Shown: one piece after another, positions 32,944 to 40,147 of the stretch | Layout: the number at the start of each line of letters is the position of its first letter | Numbering within the stretch: position 1 is the stretch's first letter | DNA from: Pseudomonas guariconensis | GTDB lineage: Bacteria > Pseudomonadota > Gammaproteobacteria > Pseudomonadales > Pseudomonadaceae | DNA length: 40,408 bases | Direction of reading: 5' to 3' | NCBI RefSeq assembly: GCF_024127895.1 | Contig: NZ_JAMYBK010000037.1 | Span: 1-40,408 of the forward strand | The notes under the pieces: generated by a model | Database searches by the model: none | Told to the model about the DNA's origin: nothing | What the model saw: only the letters and a program-made list of their open reading frames with translations | Position numbers and translations under genes: made by a program

Positions 32944-34113
32944 ATGTCCGACAAGCCACGCAATTTCGCCACCCGTACCCTCCATGCCGGCGAGCAGTTC
33001 GGCGTCGCCGACAATGCCATCTTCCCGGCCATCGTCACCGCCAGCTCGTTCATCAAGCGCAGCCTGGACGACAACCCCGAGTACGCCTACAGCCGCGTCG
33101 GCAACCCGACCCGGCATGCCTACGAGACCTGCGTCGCGGCCCTGGAGGAGGGTGTCGGCGCGGTGGCCACCGCTTCGGGCGTGGGCGCCACGGCCACCGT
33201 GCTGGAGCTGCTGCCCAAGGATGCCCACGTGGTGGTGATGAACGGCGTCTACGGCGGTACTTTCCGCCTGCTGGAAGACTACCGCAGCCACACCTCGGGC
33301 CTGACCACCACCTACGTCGACCTCAACGACCTGCAGGCCGTGGCCGCGGCGATCCGCCCCGAGACCCGGCTGATCTGGATCGAGTCGCCGACCAACCCGT
33401 TGCTGCACCTGGTGGACATCCAGGCCATCTGCGCCCTGGCCCGCGAGCACGGCATCCTCACCTGCATCGACAACACCTTCTGCTCGCCCTGGAACCAGCG
33501 GCCGATCACCCTCGGCGTGGACCTGGTGATGCACTCGGCGAGCAAGTACATCGGTGGCCATTCCGACCTCATCGGTGGCGTGGTGGTGGCGGGCAACGAC
33601 GCGCTGCTGGCGCGGCTGCGCAAGATCAGCATGGCCGTTGGCGCGATCCAGGGGCCGTTCGACTGCTACCTGGCCCTGCGCGGCCTCAAGACCCTCGACG
33701 TGCGCATGGAGCGCCAGTGCGCCAACGCCCTGCGCGTGGCGCGCTTTCTCGAAGGGCATGCGCAGGTCGAGCAGGTCTACTACCCGGAGCTGGAGAGCCA
33801 TCCGCAGCACGCGCTGTGCAAGCGCCAGATGCGCAGCGGTGGGGCGGTGGTGGCGATGAAGGTCAAGGGCGGCCGGGCGGCGGTCGAGCGGCTGGTCGAG
33901 GCGCTGTCGATCTTCGTCCTGGCCGACTCGCTGGGGGGCGTGGAGAGCATGATCAACCACTCCTGGAGCATGTCGCACAACTCCCTGAGCCCGGAGCAGA
34001 AGGAGGCGATGGGGATCGGCGAGAACCTGCTGCGGTTGTCGGTGGGGATCGAGGATCATCGCGACTTGATCGATGACCTGGACACTGCGCTCAAGGCTTC
34101 GGCGGCGGTATAG
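32944..34113 (+). CDS. Trans-sulfuration PLP enzyme (cystathionine gamma-lyase/synthase type)
   Basis: Predicted 389-residue enzyme of the Cys/Met-metabolism PLP family. The Schiff-base lysine is in MHSASKYIGGHSD. YSRVGNPTRHAYE, SGVGATATVLELL and LSVGIEDHRDLIDDL are family signatures. The residue equivalent to the reactive Cys116 of methionine gamma-lyase is Gly (NGVYGGTFRL), which speaks for a cystathionine gamma-lyase or synthase over a typical methionine gamma-lyase. GGA lies seven bases before the ATG at 32944; the ATG at 32932 is the alternative. It is divergent from the Lrp-type gene, which probably regulates it. The exact reaction cannot be fixed from sequence alone. Confidence 0.86.
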   Translation: MSDKPRNFATRTLHAGEQFGVADNAIFPAIVTASSFIKRSLDDNPEYAYSRVGNPTRHAYETCVAALEEGVGAVATASGVGATATVLELLPKDAHVVVMNGVYGGTFRLLEDYRSHTSGLTTTYVDLNDLQAVAAAIRPETRLIWIESPTNPLLHLVDIQAICALAREHGILTCIDNTFCSPWNQRPITLGVDLVMHSASKYIGGHSDLIGGVVVAGNDALLARLRKISMAVGAIQGPFDCYLALRGLKTLDVRMERQCANALRVARFLEGHAQVEQVYYPELESHPQHALCKRQMRSGGAVVAMKVKGGRAAVERLVEALSIFVLADSLGGVESMINHSWSMSHNSLSPEQKEAMGIGENLLRLSVGIEDHRDLIDDLDTALKASAAV

Positions 34114-34118
34114 GTGCC

Positions 34119-34243
34119 TGGGGCCGTTTCGCGCCCCATCGCCGGCAAGCCGGCTCCCACAGGTACGAGTCGTACCCTGGATGATGCGGTTTGCAGGGAC
34201 TGTGTGGGAGCCGGCTTGCCGGCGATGGGCTGCAAAGCAGCCC
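34119..34243. repeat. REP pair (BIME) with flanking hairpins
   Basis: Two inverted REP palindromes, GCCGGC-AA-GCCGGC (34141-34154) and GCCGGC-TT-GCCGGC (34210-34223), are arranged as a BIME. A stem TGGGGC/GCCCCA lies just before (34119-34138), and GGGCTGC-AAA-GCAGCCC just after (34227-34243). It separates the convergent PLP enzyme and YdcH-like genes and probably terminates both. Confidence 0.8.
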
Positions 34244-34288
34244 CAATGCCACTTGACTGGCCGGCCCGCGAAGGGGCGGTGGGACGGG

Positions 34289-34525
34289 TCAGGATTTGGG
34301 CGGATGGATGATCCGTTCGATCTTGTCCTTGATCAACAACCGCTCCTTGCGCAAGCGGTTGACCGCATCGTCGGAAGTACCGTTGCCTTCGGCGGCCACC
34401 ACTTCCTTGTCCTTGGCGTTGTACTCCTTGTGCAGTTGATGCAGCGTCTGGTCCTTGTCGATGAGCGCCTGGAAATCTTCAGCGCAAATGTGCAGGTCAG
34501 CGAGCAGATCATGCGGGACTGGCAT
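34289..34525 (-). CDS. YdcH-like DUF465 protein
   Basis: Predicted 78-residue, highly charged, helical protein of the YdcH/DUF465 family. FQALIDKDQTLHQLHKEYNA followed by DAVNRLRKERLLIKDKIERI is the family pattern of two amphipathic helices. The start at 34525 has GAGGTGA four bases upstream. Function is unknown in this family. It is flanked by a BIME and the CHMI-like gene and shows no operon partner. Confidence 0.85.
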   Translation of the reverse strand: MPVPHDLLADLHICAEDFQALIDKDQTLHQLHKEYNAKDKEVVAAEGNGTSDDAVNRLRKERLLIKDKIERIIHPPKS

Positions 34526-34644
34526 TTCTTCACCTCGGGTCAGGGGTTGGCGAAAAGTCCTGAACCTTGAGGATAGTCGTCTTTGCGCAGGTCAGGGACT
34601 GGGGTAGGCTGTCGCACTCCCTCCCGTGACCCGGAACCCGCGCC

Positions 34645-35010
34645 ATGCCTCATCTGAACCTGGAATACAGCGACAACCTGGGCGACCTGAACGTCGACCT
34701 GCTGCTCATGCGCCTGAACCATGCCCTGGTCGGCAGCGGCCAGTTCGCCGACGAGCTGGACATCAAGAGCCGCGCCCAGGCTTTCGCCCAGTACCGGGTA
34801 GGCACCGCACCGGGCGAGCGGGCCTTCGCCCACGTACGCCTGGCGATCCTCAGCGGGCGTTCACCGCAGGTGAAGAAGCAGCTGTCCGGCAGCCTGCTGG
34901 AGGTGCTGCGCGAGGCGATCCCGACCAGGGCCGGGCTGGATATCCAGCTGTGCGTGGAAGTGCTGGACATCGACCGCGAACCCTACGCCAAGCTGCACCT
35001 GCCCGGCTGA
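34645..35010 (+). CDS. 5-carboxymethyl-2-hydroxymuconate isomerase-like protein
   Basis: Predicted 121-residue protein of the CHMI/HpcD family, a tautomerase-fold enzyme that uses the N-terminal proline exposed after Met removal (Met-Pro-His-Leu-Asn-Leu-Glu-Tyr). Ser/Arg-rich DIKSRAQAFAQYRVGTAPGE and HVRLAILSGRS are family patterns. In the classical role it isomerises a homoprotocatechuate ring-cleavage product. No other gene of that pathway is in the window, so this orphan copy may have another tautomerase role. It lies 84 nt before the RNase D gene on the same strand. The ribosome site is weak. Confidence 0.85.
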   Translation: MPHLNLEYSDNLGDLNVDLLLMRLNHALVGSGQFADELDIKSRAQAFAQYRVGTAPGERAFAHVRLAILSGRSPQVKKQLSGSLLEVLREAIPTRAGLDIQLCVEVLDIDREPYAKLHLPG

Positions 35011-35093
35011 GCGACTGCGCCGATCGCCCGCCAGGTTTCACCCCCAGGCCCCGCGCCGTATATACTGCGCGCCAATGTTTGTGGGAGAGCCTC

Positions 35094-36224
35094 GTGGCCA
35101 TCGAAATACACTGGATCCGTGACGACCAGACCCTGGCCGAACACTGCCGGGCCTGGCGCGAACTGCCTTTCGTAGCGCTCGACACCGAATTCATGCGGGT
35201 CGACACCTTCTATCCCAAGGCCGGCCTGATCCAGGTCGGCGACGGTCAGCGGGCCTTCCTGATCGACCCCTTGCTGATCGGCGACTGGCAACCGCTGGCC
35301 GGGCTGCTCGAGGACAATGGCGTGGTCAAGGTCCTGCATGCCTGCAGCGAGGACCTGGAAGTGCTCCTGCGCCTGACCGGCAAGCTGCCGCAACCGTTGT
35401 TCGACACCCAGCTGGCCGCCGGCTACCTGAACATCGGTTTTTCCATGGGCTATTCGCGGCTGGTGCAGGAGGTCCTGGGGATCGACCTGCCCAAGGGCGA
35501 GACCCGCTCGGACTGGTTGCAGCGGCCGTTGTCCGAGACCCAGGTCAGCTATGCCGCCGAGGACGCCGTGCACCTGGCCGAGCTGTTCACCGCCCTGCGC
35601 CCGCGGCTGTCGGACGACAAGTACGCCTGGGTGCTGGAGGACGGCGCCGAGCTGGTCGCCCAATTGCGCCGGGAGGTCGAGCCCGAGGCCCTGTACCGCG
35701 ACGTCAAGCTGGCCTGGAAGCTGTCGCGCCAGCAGCTGGCGGTGCTGCGCGAACTGTGCGCCTGGCGTGAGCGCCAGGCCCGTGGCCGCGACCTGCCGCG
35801 CAACCGCATCCTGCGCGAACACGCGCTCTGGCCCATGGCCAGGCACCAGCCGGACAGCCTGTCGGCCCTGGCGAAGATCGACGACATGCACCCGCGCACC
35901 ATCCGCCAGGACGGCGAGTTCCTCCTCGAGCTGATCAAGCGCGCCGCCAGCCTGCCCGAGGCGCAGTGGCCGCCCGCGTTGCCCGAGCCGCTGCCGATCG
36001 AGGCCGCCGCTATCCTCAAGCGCCTGCGCGGGGTTGGCCAGGCCGAAGGCGAGCGCCTGGGCATCGCCCCGGAGCTGATGCTGCGCAAGAAGACCCTGGA
36101 GGCCTTGCTCAAGAGTGGCTTCCCCAACGGCCCCTATCAACTGCCCGATTCGCTGCGCGGCTGGCGTCGCGAGCGCATGGGCCAGGCCCTGCTGGACAGC
36201 CTGGCAGGTGCCGGAGAATCCTGA
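35094..36224 (+). CDS. rnd: Ribonuclease D
   Basis: Predicted 376-residue 3'-5' exoribonuclease that trims the 3' ends of tRNA precursors and other small RNAs. The DEDD nuclease domain has Asp30 and Glu32 in VALDTEFMRVDTFYPKAGL, HACSEDLEVL near residues 82-91, and SYAAEDAVHLAELF carrying the late Tyr-x3-Asp. The C-terminal HRDC domain starts near LSRQQLAVLRELCAWRE. The start is the GTG at 35094, preceded by GGGAGA, and gives the family N-terminus MAIEIHWI. The stop overlaps the YcgL start by 1 nt, so the two are coupled. A possible -10 (TATACT, 35061-35066) lies upstream, but no good -35 is visible. Confidence 0.95.
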   Translation: MAIEIHWIRDDQTLAEHCRAWRELPFVALDTEFMRVDTFYPKAGLIQVGDGQRAFLIDPLLIGDWQPLAGLLEDNGVVKVLHACSEDLEVLLRLTGKLPQPLFDTQLAAGYLNIGFSMGYSRLVQEVLGIDLPKGETRSDWLQRPLSETQVSYAAEDAVHLAELFTALRPRLSDDKYAWVLEDGAELVAQLRREVEPEALYRDVKLAWKLSRQQLAVLRELCAWRERQARGRDLPRNRILREHALWPMARHQPDSLSALAKIDDMHPRTIRQDGEFLLELIKRAASLPEAQWPPALPEPLPIEAAAILKRLRGVGQAEGERLGIAPELMLRKKTLEALLKSGFPNGPYQLPDSLRGWRRERMGQALLDSLAGAGES

Positions 36225-36517
36225 TGAAACGTATCTGTTCGATCTACAAGAGCCCACGCAAGAACGAGATGTACCTCTACGTGCTCAAGGCCGATGGCCT
36301 GGAGCGTGTGCCGGAGGGCCTGCTGCCGTTCTTCGGCACCCCGGTGCACGCCTTCGACCTGGTGCTCACCCCCGAGCGCAAGCTGGCCCGCGAGGACATC
36401 GCCAAGGTCTTGGAGAACCTCGACAACCAGGGCTACCACCTGCAGATGCCGCCGCCCGAGGACGACTACATCGAGCACCTGCCCGAAGAACTGCTGCGCC
36501 GCAACGACCCGGCCTGA
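36224..36517 (+). CDS. ycgL: YcgL-domain protein
   Basis: Predicted 97-residue protein of the YcgL (DUF709) family. KRICSIYKSPRKNEMYLYVL at the N-terminus and GYHLQMPPPEDDYIEHLPEE near the C-terminus are the family signatures. It starts one nucleotide inside the rnd stop codon with GGAGA ahead, as is normal in Pseudomonas. Function is unknown; association with RNase D is conserved and suggests an RNA-related role, which is inference. Confidence 0.93.
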   Translation: MKRICSIYKSPRKNEMYLYVLKADGLERVPEGLLPFFGTPVHAFDLVLTPERKLAREDIAKVLENLDNQGYHLQMPPPEDDYIEHLPEELLRRNDPA

Positions 36518-36595
36518 TTCCGGGCCGTTCGCCTCACCCTGCCAAGCGGTCCGTCTGCCGGGCCGCCTTCGTTGTTGTCTGCCAAGGTTTTCGAC

Positions 36596-37528
36596 ATGCG
36601 CGTTCTGATCGCTGAACAGGATCATGCCCACTATGCCCGCCTGCTGGGCGAGGCGGCACCAGACCTGGAGGTACTGACCAGCGGCGACGCCGCCGAACTG
36701 GCACGCCAGGCAGCCGAATGCACGGTATGGCTGGGCCAGCCTGACCTGCTGGCCAGCCTCCTGCGCCAGGGCCACAGGCCACGCTGGGTGCAATCGACCT
36801 GGGCGGGGGTTACCCCGCTGCTGGCCGAGGGGTTGCCCCGCGACTACCGTCTGACCCGTGCCGTGGGCATCTTCGGCCAGGTCATGGCCGAGTACATGCT
36901 GACCTACATGCTCGGCCACGAGCGCGACGTACTGGCGCGGCTGGCCAGCCAGGCCGAGCGGCGCTGGGACGACCGCCCCGGGCGCAGCCTGGAAGGGCGG
37001 CGGGTGCTGGTCGTGGGTACCGGCGACATCGGCCAGCGGGTCGCGGAACTGCTCGCGCCGTTCGGGGTGTCCCTGCATGGCATCGCCAGCAGTACCCGCC
37101 AGCAGGCGCCGTTCGTCGAGGTAGCTGGCCTGGACGCGTTGCCGCGGTTGGTGGAGCAGGCCGACTACGTGCTCAACCTGCTGCCGGACACCCCGCAGAC
37201 CCATGATTTGTACGATGCGGCGCTGTTCCGGCGCTTCAAGCCCAGCGCGTTGTTCATCAATGCCGGGCGCGGCGTGGCGGTGGTCGATGACGACTTGGTC
37301 GAAGCCTTGAAGCAGGGCCACTTGGCCGGCGCGGTAATCGACGTCTGCCGCCAGGAGCCCTTGCCCCGGAGCCACCCGTTCTGGACCGCCTGGGGCCTGC
37401 TGCTGACCGGCCACAGTTCGGCCCCCACCTCGCCGACGGCGATGGTGCGGTTGTTCGTCGAGAACGTGCGGGCGTACCAGGCGGGCCGGGCATTGCGAGG
37501 AGAGGTGGATTTCGGGCGGGGGTATTGA
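36596..37528 (+). CDS. D-2-hydroxyacid dehydrogenase family protein
   Basis: Predicted 310-residue NAD(P)-dependent 2-hydroxyacid dehydrogenase, similar to glyoxylate/hydroxypyruvate reductases. The Rossmann motif is VLVVGTGDIGQRVAELLAPF (about 136-155). Catalytic Arg lies in FINAGRGVAVVDDD, Glu in CRQEPLPRSHPFW, and His in LTGHSSAPTSPT. The ATG at 36596 (MRVLIAEQDHAHYAR) has AAGG eight bases ahead. It lies 78 nt after ycgL on the same strand. The substrate is unknown; glyoxylate or hydroxypyruvate is a guess from family. Confidence 0.88.
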   Translation: MRVLIAEQDHAHYARLLGEAAPDLEVLTSGDAAELARQAAECTVWLGQPDLLASLLRQGHRPRWVQSTWAGVTPLLAEGLPRDYRLTRAVGIFGQVMAEYMLTYMLGHERDVLARLASQAERRWDDRPGRSLEGRRVLVVGTGDIGQRVAELLAPFGVSLHGIASSTRQQAPFVEVAGLDALPRLVEQADYVLNLLPDTPQTHDLYDAALFRRFKPSALFINAGRGVAVVDDDLVEALKQGHLAGAVIDVCRQEPLPRSHPFWTAWGLLLTGHSSAPTSPTAMVRLFVENVRAYQAGRALRGEVDFGRGY

Positions 37529-37641
37529 GCGGCAAGCTTCAAGCTGCAAGAGAGATCGTGCCGAGCTTTCGATCTTGGATCATGCCCCGGTCCAGAGGCG
37601 ACATCGATCTTCTTGCAGCTTGAGGCTTGCAGTTTGCCGCT
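37529..37641. repeat. Long inverted repeat built from GCAAGCT-type heptamers
   Basis: AGCGGCAAGCTTCAAGCTGC (37529 onward, arm about 23 nt) is mirrored by CTTGCAGCTTGAGGCTTGCA with TTTGCCGCT (37612-37641), about 30 nt, around a 60-nt centre. The right arm carries one extra heptamer-like unit. The two convergent genes end on its edges. The tips could form a strong hairpin that ends both transcripts, and the whole could be a small non-autonomous repeat. Confidence 0.75.
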
Positions 37642-38237
37642 TAGAGAAGGTTGAAATCGCCTTCGGCGGCCAGTTCGCTCAGGGGGCGGCGAGGGCTGGG
37701 GACTTCGCGGGCTTGCAGGCCTTCGGCGAGGGTTGCCTTGTCGCCCAGCTTGCCGATCGCCACCATCGCATGCAGGGCGTAGCCCTCGGGGATCTTCAGT
37801 GCCTGACGCGCCAGCGCCTGGTCGAAGCCGGCCATGCCGTGGGTGTGCCAGCCGCTGATGCTGGCCTGCAGGGCCAGGTGGCCCCAGGCCGAGCCGGTGT
37901 CGAAGGTGTGCCACAGCGCCGGGGTTTGCTCGCTGGCGCCCGGGGCGGTGAAGGTCGTCTTGGACATGATCAGCACCAGCGCCGAGGCGTGCTGGGCCCA
38001 GCTGCGGTTGAATTCGTTGAGGATGCCCAGGTAGCGCTCCCAGTTCGGCGTGTCGCGGCGGGCATAGAGGAAGCGCCAGGGTTGCGAGTTGTAGGCCGAA
38101 GGTGCCCAGCGCGCGGCTTCCAGGAAGCCCAGCAGGGTTTCCTGGCTGATCGGCTCGGCGGTGAATGCCCGTGGCGACCAGCGGTTGATGAACTGCTCGT
38201 TAATGGCGTAGTCGGCAATGCGCGGGTTGGCGCTCAT
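37641..38237 (-). CDS. Nitroreductase-family FMN protein
   Basis: Predicted 198-residue flavoprotein of the nitroreductase family. NRWSPRAFTAEPISQETLL (about 18-36) and ARWAPSAYNSQPWRFLYARR (about 42-61) are the FMN-binding and dimer-interface signatures, and HLALQASISGWHTHGMAGFD is the conserved central helix. Members reduce nitroaromatics, quinones or other electrophiles with NAD(P)H. The ATG at 38237 (MSANPRIADYAINEQF) follows a GGAG-like site. It is divergent from ycgN across 210 bp. The physiological substrate is unknown. Confidence 0.92.
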   Translation of the reverse strand: MSANPRIADYAINEQFINRWSPRAFTAEPISQETLLGFLEAARWAPSAYNSQPWRFLYARRDTPNWERYLGILNEFNRSWAQHASALVLIMSKTTFTAPGASEQTPALWHTFDTGSAWGHLALQASISGWHTHGMAGFDQALARQALKIPEGYALHAMVAIGKLGDKATLAEGLQAREVPSPRRPLSELAAEGDFNLL

Positions 38238-38447
38238 GGGTCGCTCCTGCAAGGGAAGGGAAAGCGCGCACGCTACTGCGTCCGCTCGCCGCTGACAAGC
38301 GGTCTGGCATTGACCGGGGACAGGCTCTAGACTGGCGCCGCCGTGGCAGATGCCAGCAGCAAGCATCGAGCTGCACGCCACCAGAGAAGTCGTTACGCGC
38401 CCGCGCTTGCTTGACGCTCGTCGCTGGCCTTATGCAGGAAACCTGTG
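38238..38447. promoter_or_regulatory. Divergent intergenic region, nitroreductase and ycgN
   Basis: The 210-bp gap must hold two promoters. TTGACC at 38310-38315 is a possible -35 for ycgN, but no -10 lies at a usual distance, so I do not place a promoter. No repeat or open frame of coding character is visible. Confidence 0.35.
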
Positions 38448-38897
38448 ATGATCGCTGACAACGCGCCCTTCTGGCGGCGCAAGACCCTCGAGCAACTCGA
38501 TCCCCGGGAATGGGAGTCGCTCTGCGACGGCTGCGGCCTGTGCTGCCTGCAGAAGCTCGAGGACGAGGACGACAACAGCGTCTACTACACGCGCATTGCC
38601 TGCAAGCTGCTGGACCTCGACACCTGCCAGTGCAGCGACTACCCCAACCGTTTCGCCCAGGTGCCGGACTGCATCCAGCTCACCCCCGGCAAGGCCGACC
38701 AGTTCAAGTGGCTGCCGACCACCTGCGGTTATCGCCTGGTCAGCGAAGGCAAGGACCTGCCGACCTGGCATCATCTGGTTTGCGGTGATCGCAAACAAGT
38801 GCATGAGCAGCGTATTTCCCAGTCGGGGCGTATGCTCAGCGAGAACGACGTGGACGAAGACGACTGGGAAGACCACCTGATCTTTCGCGCCGGTTGA
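38448..38897 (+). CDS. ycgN: YcgN-family cysteine-cluster protein (YkgJ-type)
   Basis: Predicted 149-residue protein of the UPF0260/YcgN family. SLCDGCGLCCLQKLEDED (about 25-42) with later Cys in IACKLLDLDTCQCSDYPNRF and VPDCIQL forms the cysteine-cluster signature of YkgJ-type putative zinc or iron binding proteins. The ATG at 38448 is favoured by AGGAA seven bases before; the GTG at 38445 is adjacent. Function is unknown, but YcgN and YcgL are conserved neighbours in gamma-proteobacteria and both lie near rnd here. The next gene starts 41 nt further, so they may be co-transcribed. Confidence 0.92.
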   Translation: MIADNAPFWRRKTLEQLDPREWESLCDGCGLCCLQKLEDEDDNSVYYTRIACKLLDLDTCQCSDYPNRFAQVPDCIQLTPGKADQFKWLPTTCGYRLVSEGKDLPTWHHLVCGDRKQVHEQRISQSGRMLSENDVDEDDWEDHLIFRAG

Positions 38898-38938
38898 GCT
38901 GCCTGGGCCTGTCGCGTCTGGGAAAAAGGAGTTTCTGT

Positions 38939-40147
38939 ATGCGTCGCCACCTCTTGTTGGTCCTGGGCCTGACGGCCTGCTTCCCCGCCTGGGCGCGCAA
39001 GGTCGACCTGGATTACCAGGTGCGCCTGCTGCCCCAGAGCGGCCAGGCCGAGGTGCGCCTGGTCCTGGCCGATGGCAGCGCGGTGCGCAGCCTGGATTTC
39101 GACCTGGGCAAGGGCGGCGTCTACAGCGGCTTCCTGGCCGATGGCCAATGGCAGGTGCAGGCGCAACGGGGGATCTGGCACCCGGCCCCGGGCAAGGCCA
39201 GCCTCAGTTACCGCGTGCAACTGGACCAGAAGCCCCAGGGCGTTACCTATGAAAGCCGCATCACCCCGCGCTGGGCGCTGTTTCGCGGCGACCAGCTGGT
39301 GCCGGCGGCGCGCCTCGACCAGCAGGATGGCACCGAGTTGGTGGCGCGCCTGGCGTTCGAGCTGCCCGAGGGCTGGAAGAGCGTCGAGACCGCCTGGCCG
39401 CGTATCGGCAAGCACAAGTTTCGCCTCGACAATGTCTCGCGCCTGTTCGACCGCCCCACCGGCTGGATGCTGGCCGGCAACCTCGGCAGCCGCCGTGCGC
39501 GCCTGGGCGAGACGGAGGTGACCGTGGCCGCGCCGCAAGGGCAGGGCATGCGGCGCATGGACACCCTGACCCTGCTGACGTTCGTCTGGCCCCAGTTGCA
39601 GGCGGTGTTTCCGCGCAACCCGCCCAAGCTGCTGCTGGTTGGCGCGCGTGACGAGATGTGGCGCGGGGTCCTGAGTGGGCACAACTCCCTGTACGTGCAC
39701 AGCAGCCGTCCGTTGATCGGCGAGAGCGGCACCAGCCCCTTGCTGCGCGAGCTGGTGCAGTTGTTCGCCCAAGTCAATGACCGGGATGGCAGCGACTGGC
39801 TGGGCGAAAGCCTGGCCGACTACTACGCCACCGAGCTGCTGCGTCGTGCCGGCGGCATGGGCGACGACCGCTACCAGGCCCTGCAGGCGCGCCTGCACCA
39901 GCAGGGCGCCAAGGTCACCCGCCTGCGTGGCGACAAGGCCGACGCCGCCCAGGTGGCCCGCGGCGTGCTGTTGCTCCAGGCGCTGGACCGCGAGATCCGC
40001 CTGCATACCCATGACAAGCGCTCGCTGGATGACGTCACCCAGGCGCTGATGCGGTTGTCCAGCGTCAGCAACGAGGAGTTCGTGCAGATCAGCGAGAGCG
40101 TGCTCGGGCGGCGCTCCGAGGTGTTGCAGAGCAAGCTGTTGCGCTAG
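38939..40147 (+). CDS. Exported protein, M61/M1 metallopeptidase-like with degenerate zinc motif
   Basis: Predicted 402-residue protein I do not recognise by name. The first 19 residues (MRRHLLLVLGLTACFPAWA) look like an export signal. The middle and C-terminal part, including SSRPLIGESGTSPLLRELVQ and DWLGESLADYYATELLRRAGG, resembles the M1/M61 peptidase fold: the usual HExxH helix is replaced by RELVQ and the later WxxEG helix appears as WLGESLADYY. Both zinc-binding histidines are therefore missing, while the second acidic motif is kept. It may be a pseudo-enzyme or periplasmic scaffold. AAGGAG lies seven bases ahead of the ATG. It follows ycgN by 41 nt. The fold call is from motif reading only. 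Confidence 0.72.
   Translation: MRRHLLLVLGLTACFPAWARKVDLDYQVRLLPQSGQAEVRLVLADGSAVRSLDFDLGKGGVYSGFLADGQWQVQAQRGIWHPAPGKASLSYRVQLDQKPQGVTYESRITPRWALFRGDQLVPAARLDQQDGTELVARLAFELPEGWKSVETAWPRIGKHKFRLDNVSRLFDRPTGWMLAGNLGSRRARLGETEVTVAAPQGQGMRRMDTLTLLTFVWPQLQAVFPRNPPKLLLVGARDEMWRGVLSGHNSLYVHSSRPLIGESGTSPLLRELVQLFAQVNDRDGSDWLGESLADYYATELLRRAGGMGDDRYQALQARLHQQGAKVTRLRGDKADAAQVARGVLLLQALDREIRLHTHDKRSLDDVTQALMRLSSVSNEEFVQISESVLGRRSEVLQSKLLR

Noticed and set aside
38310..38333. Sigma-70 promoter from TTGACC and TAGACT upstream of ycgN
   Set aside because: The spacer would be 12 nt, too short for a working promoter.
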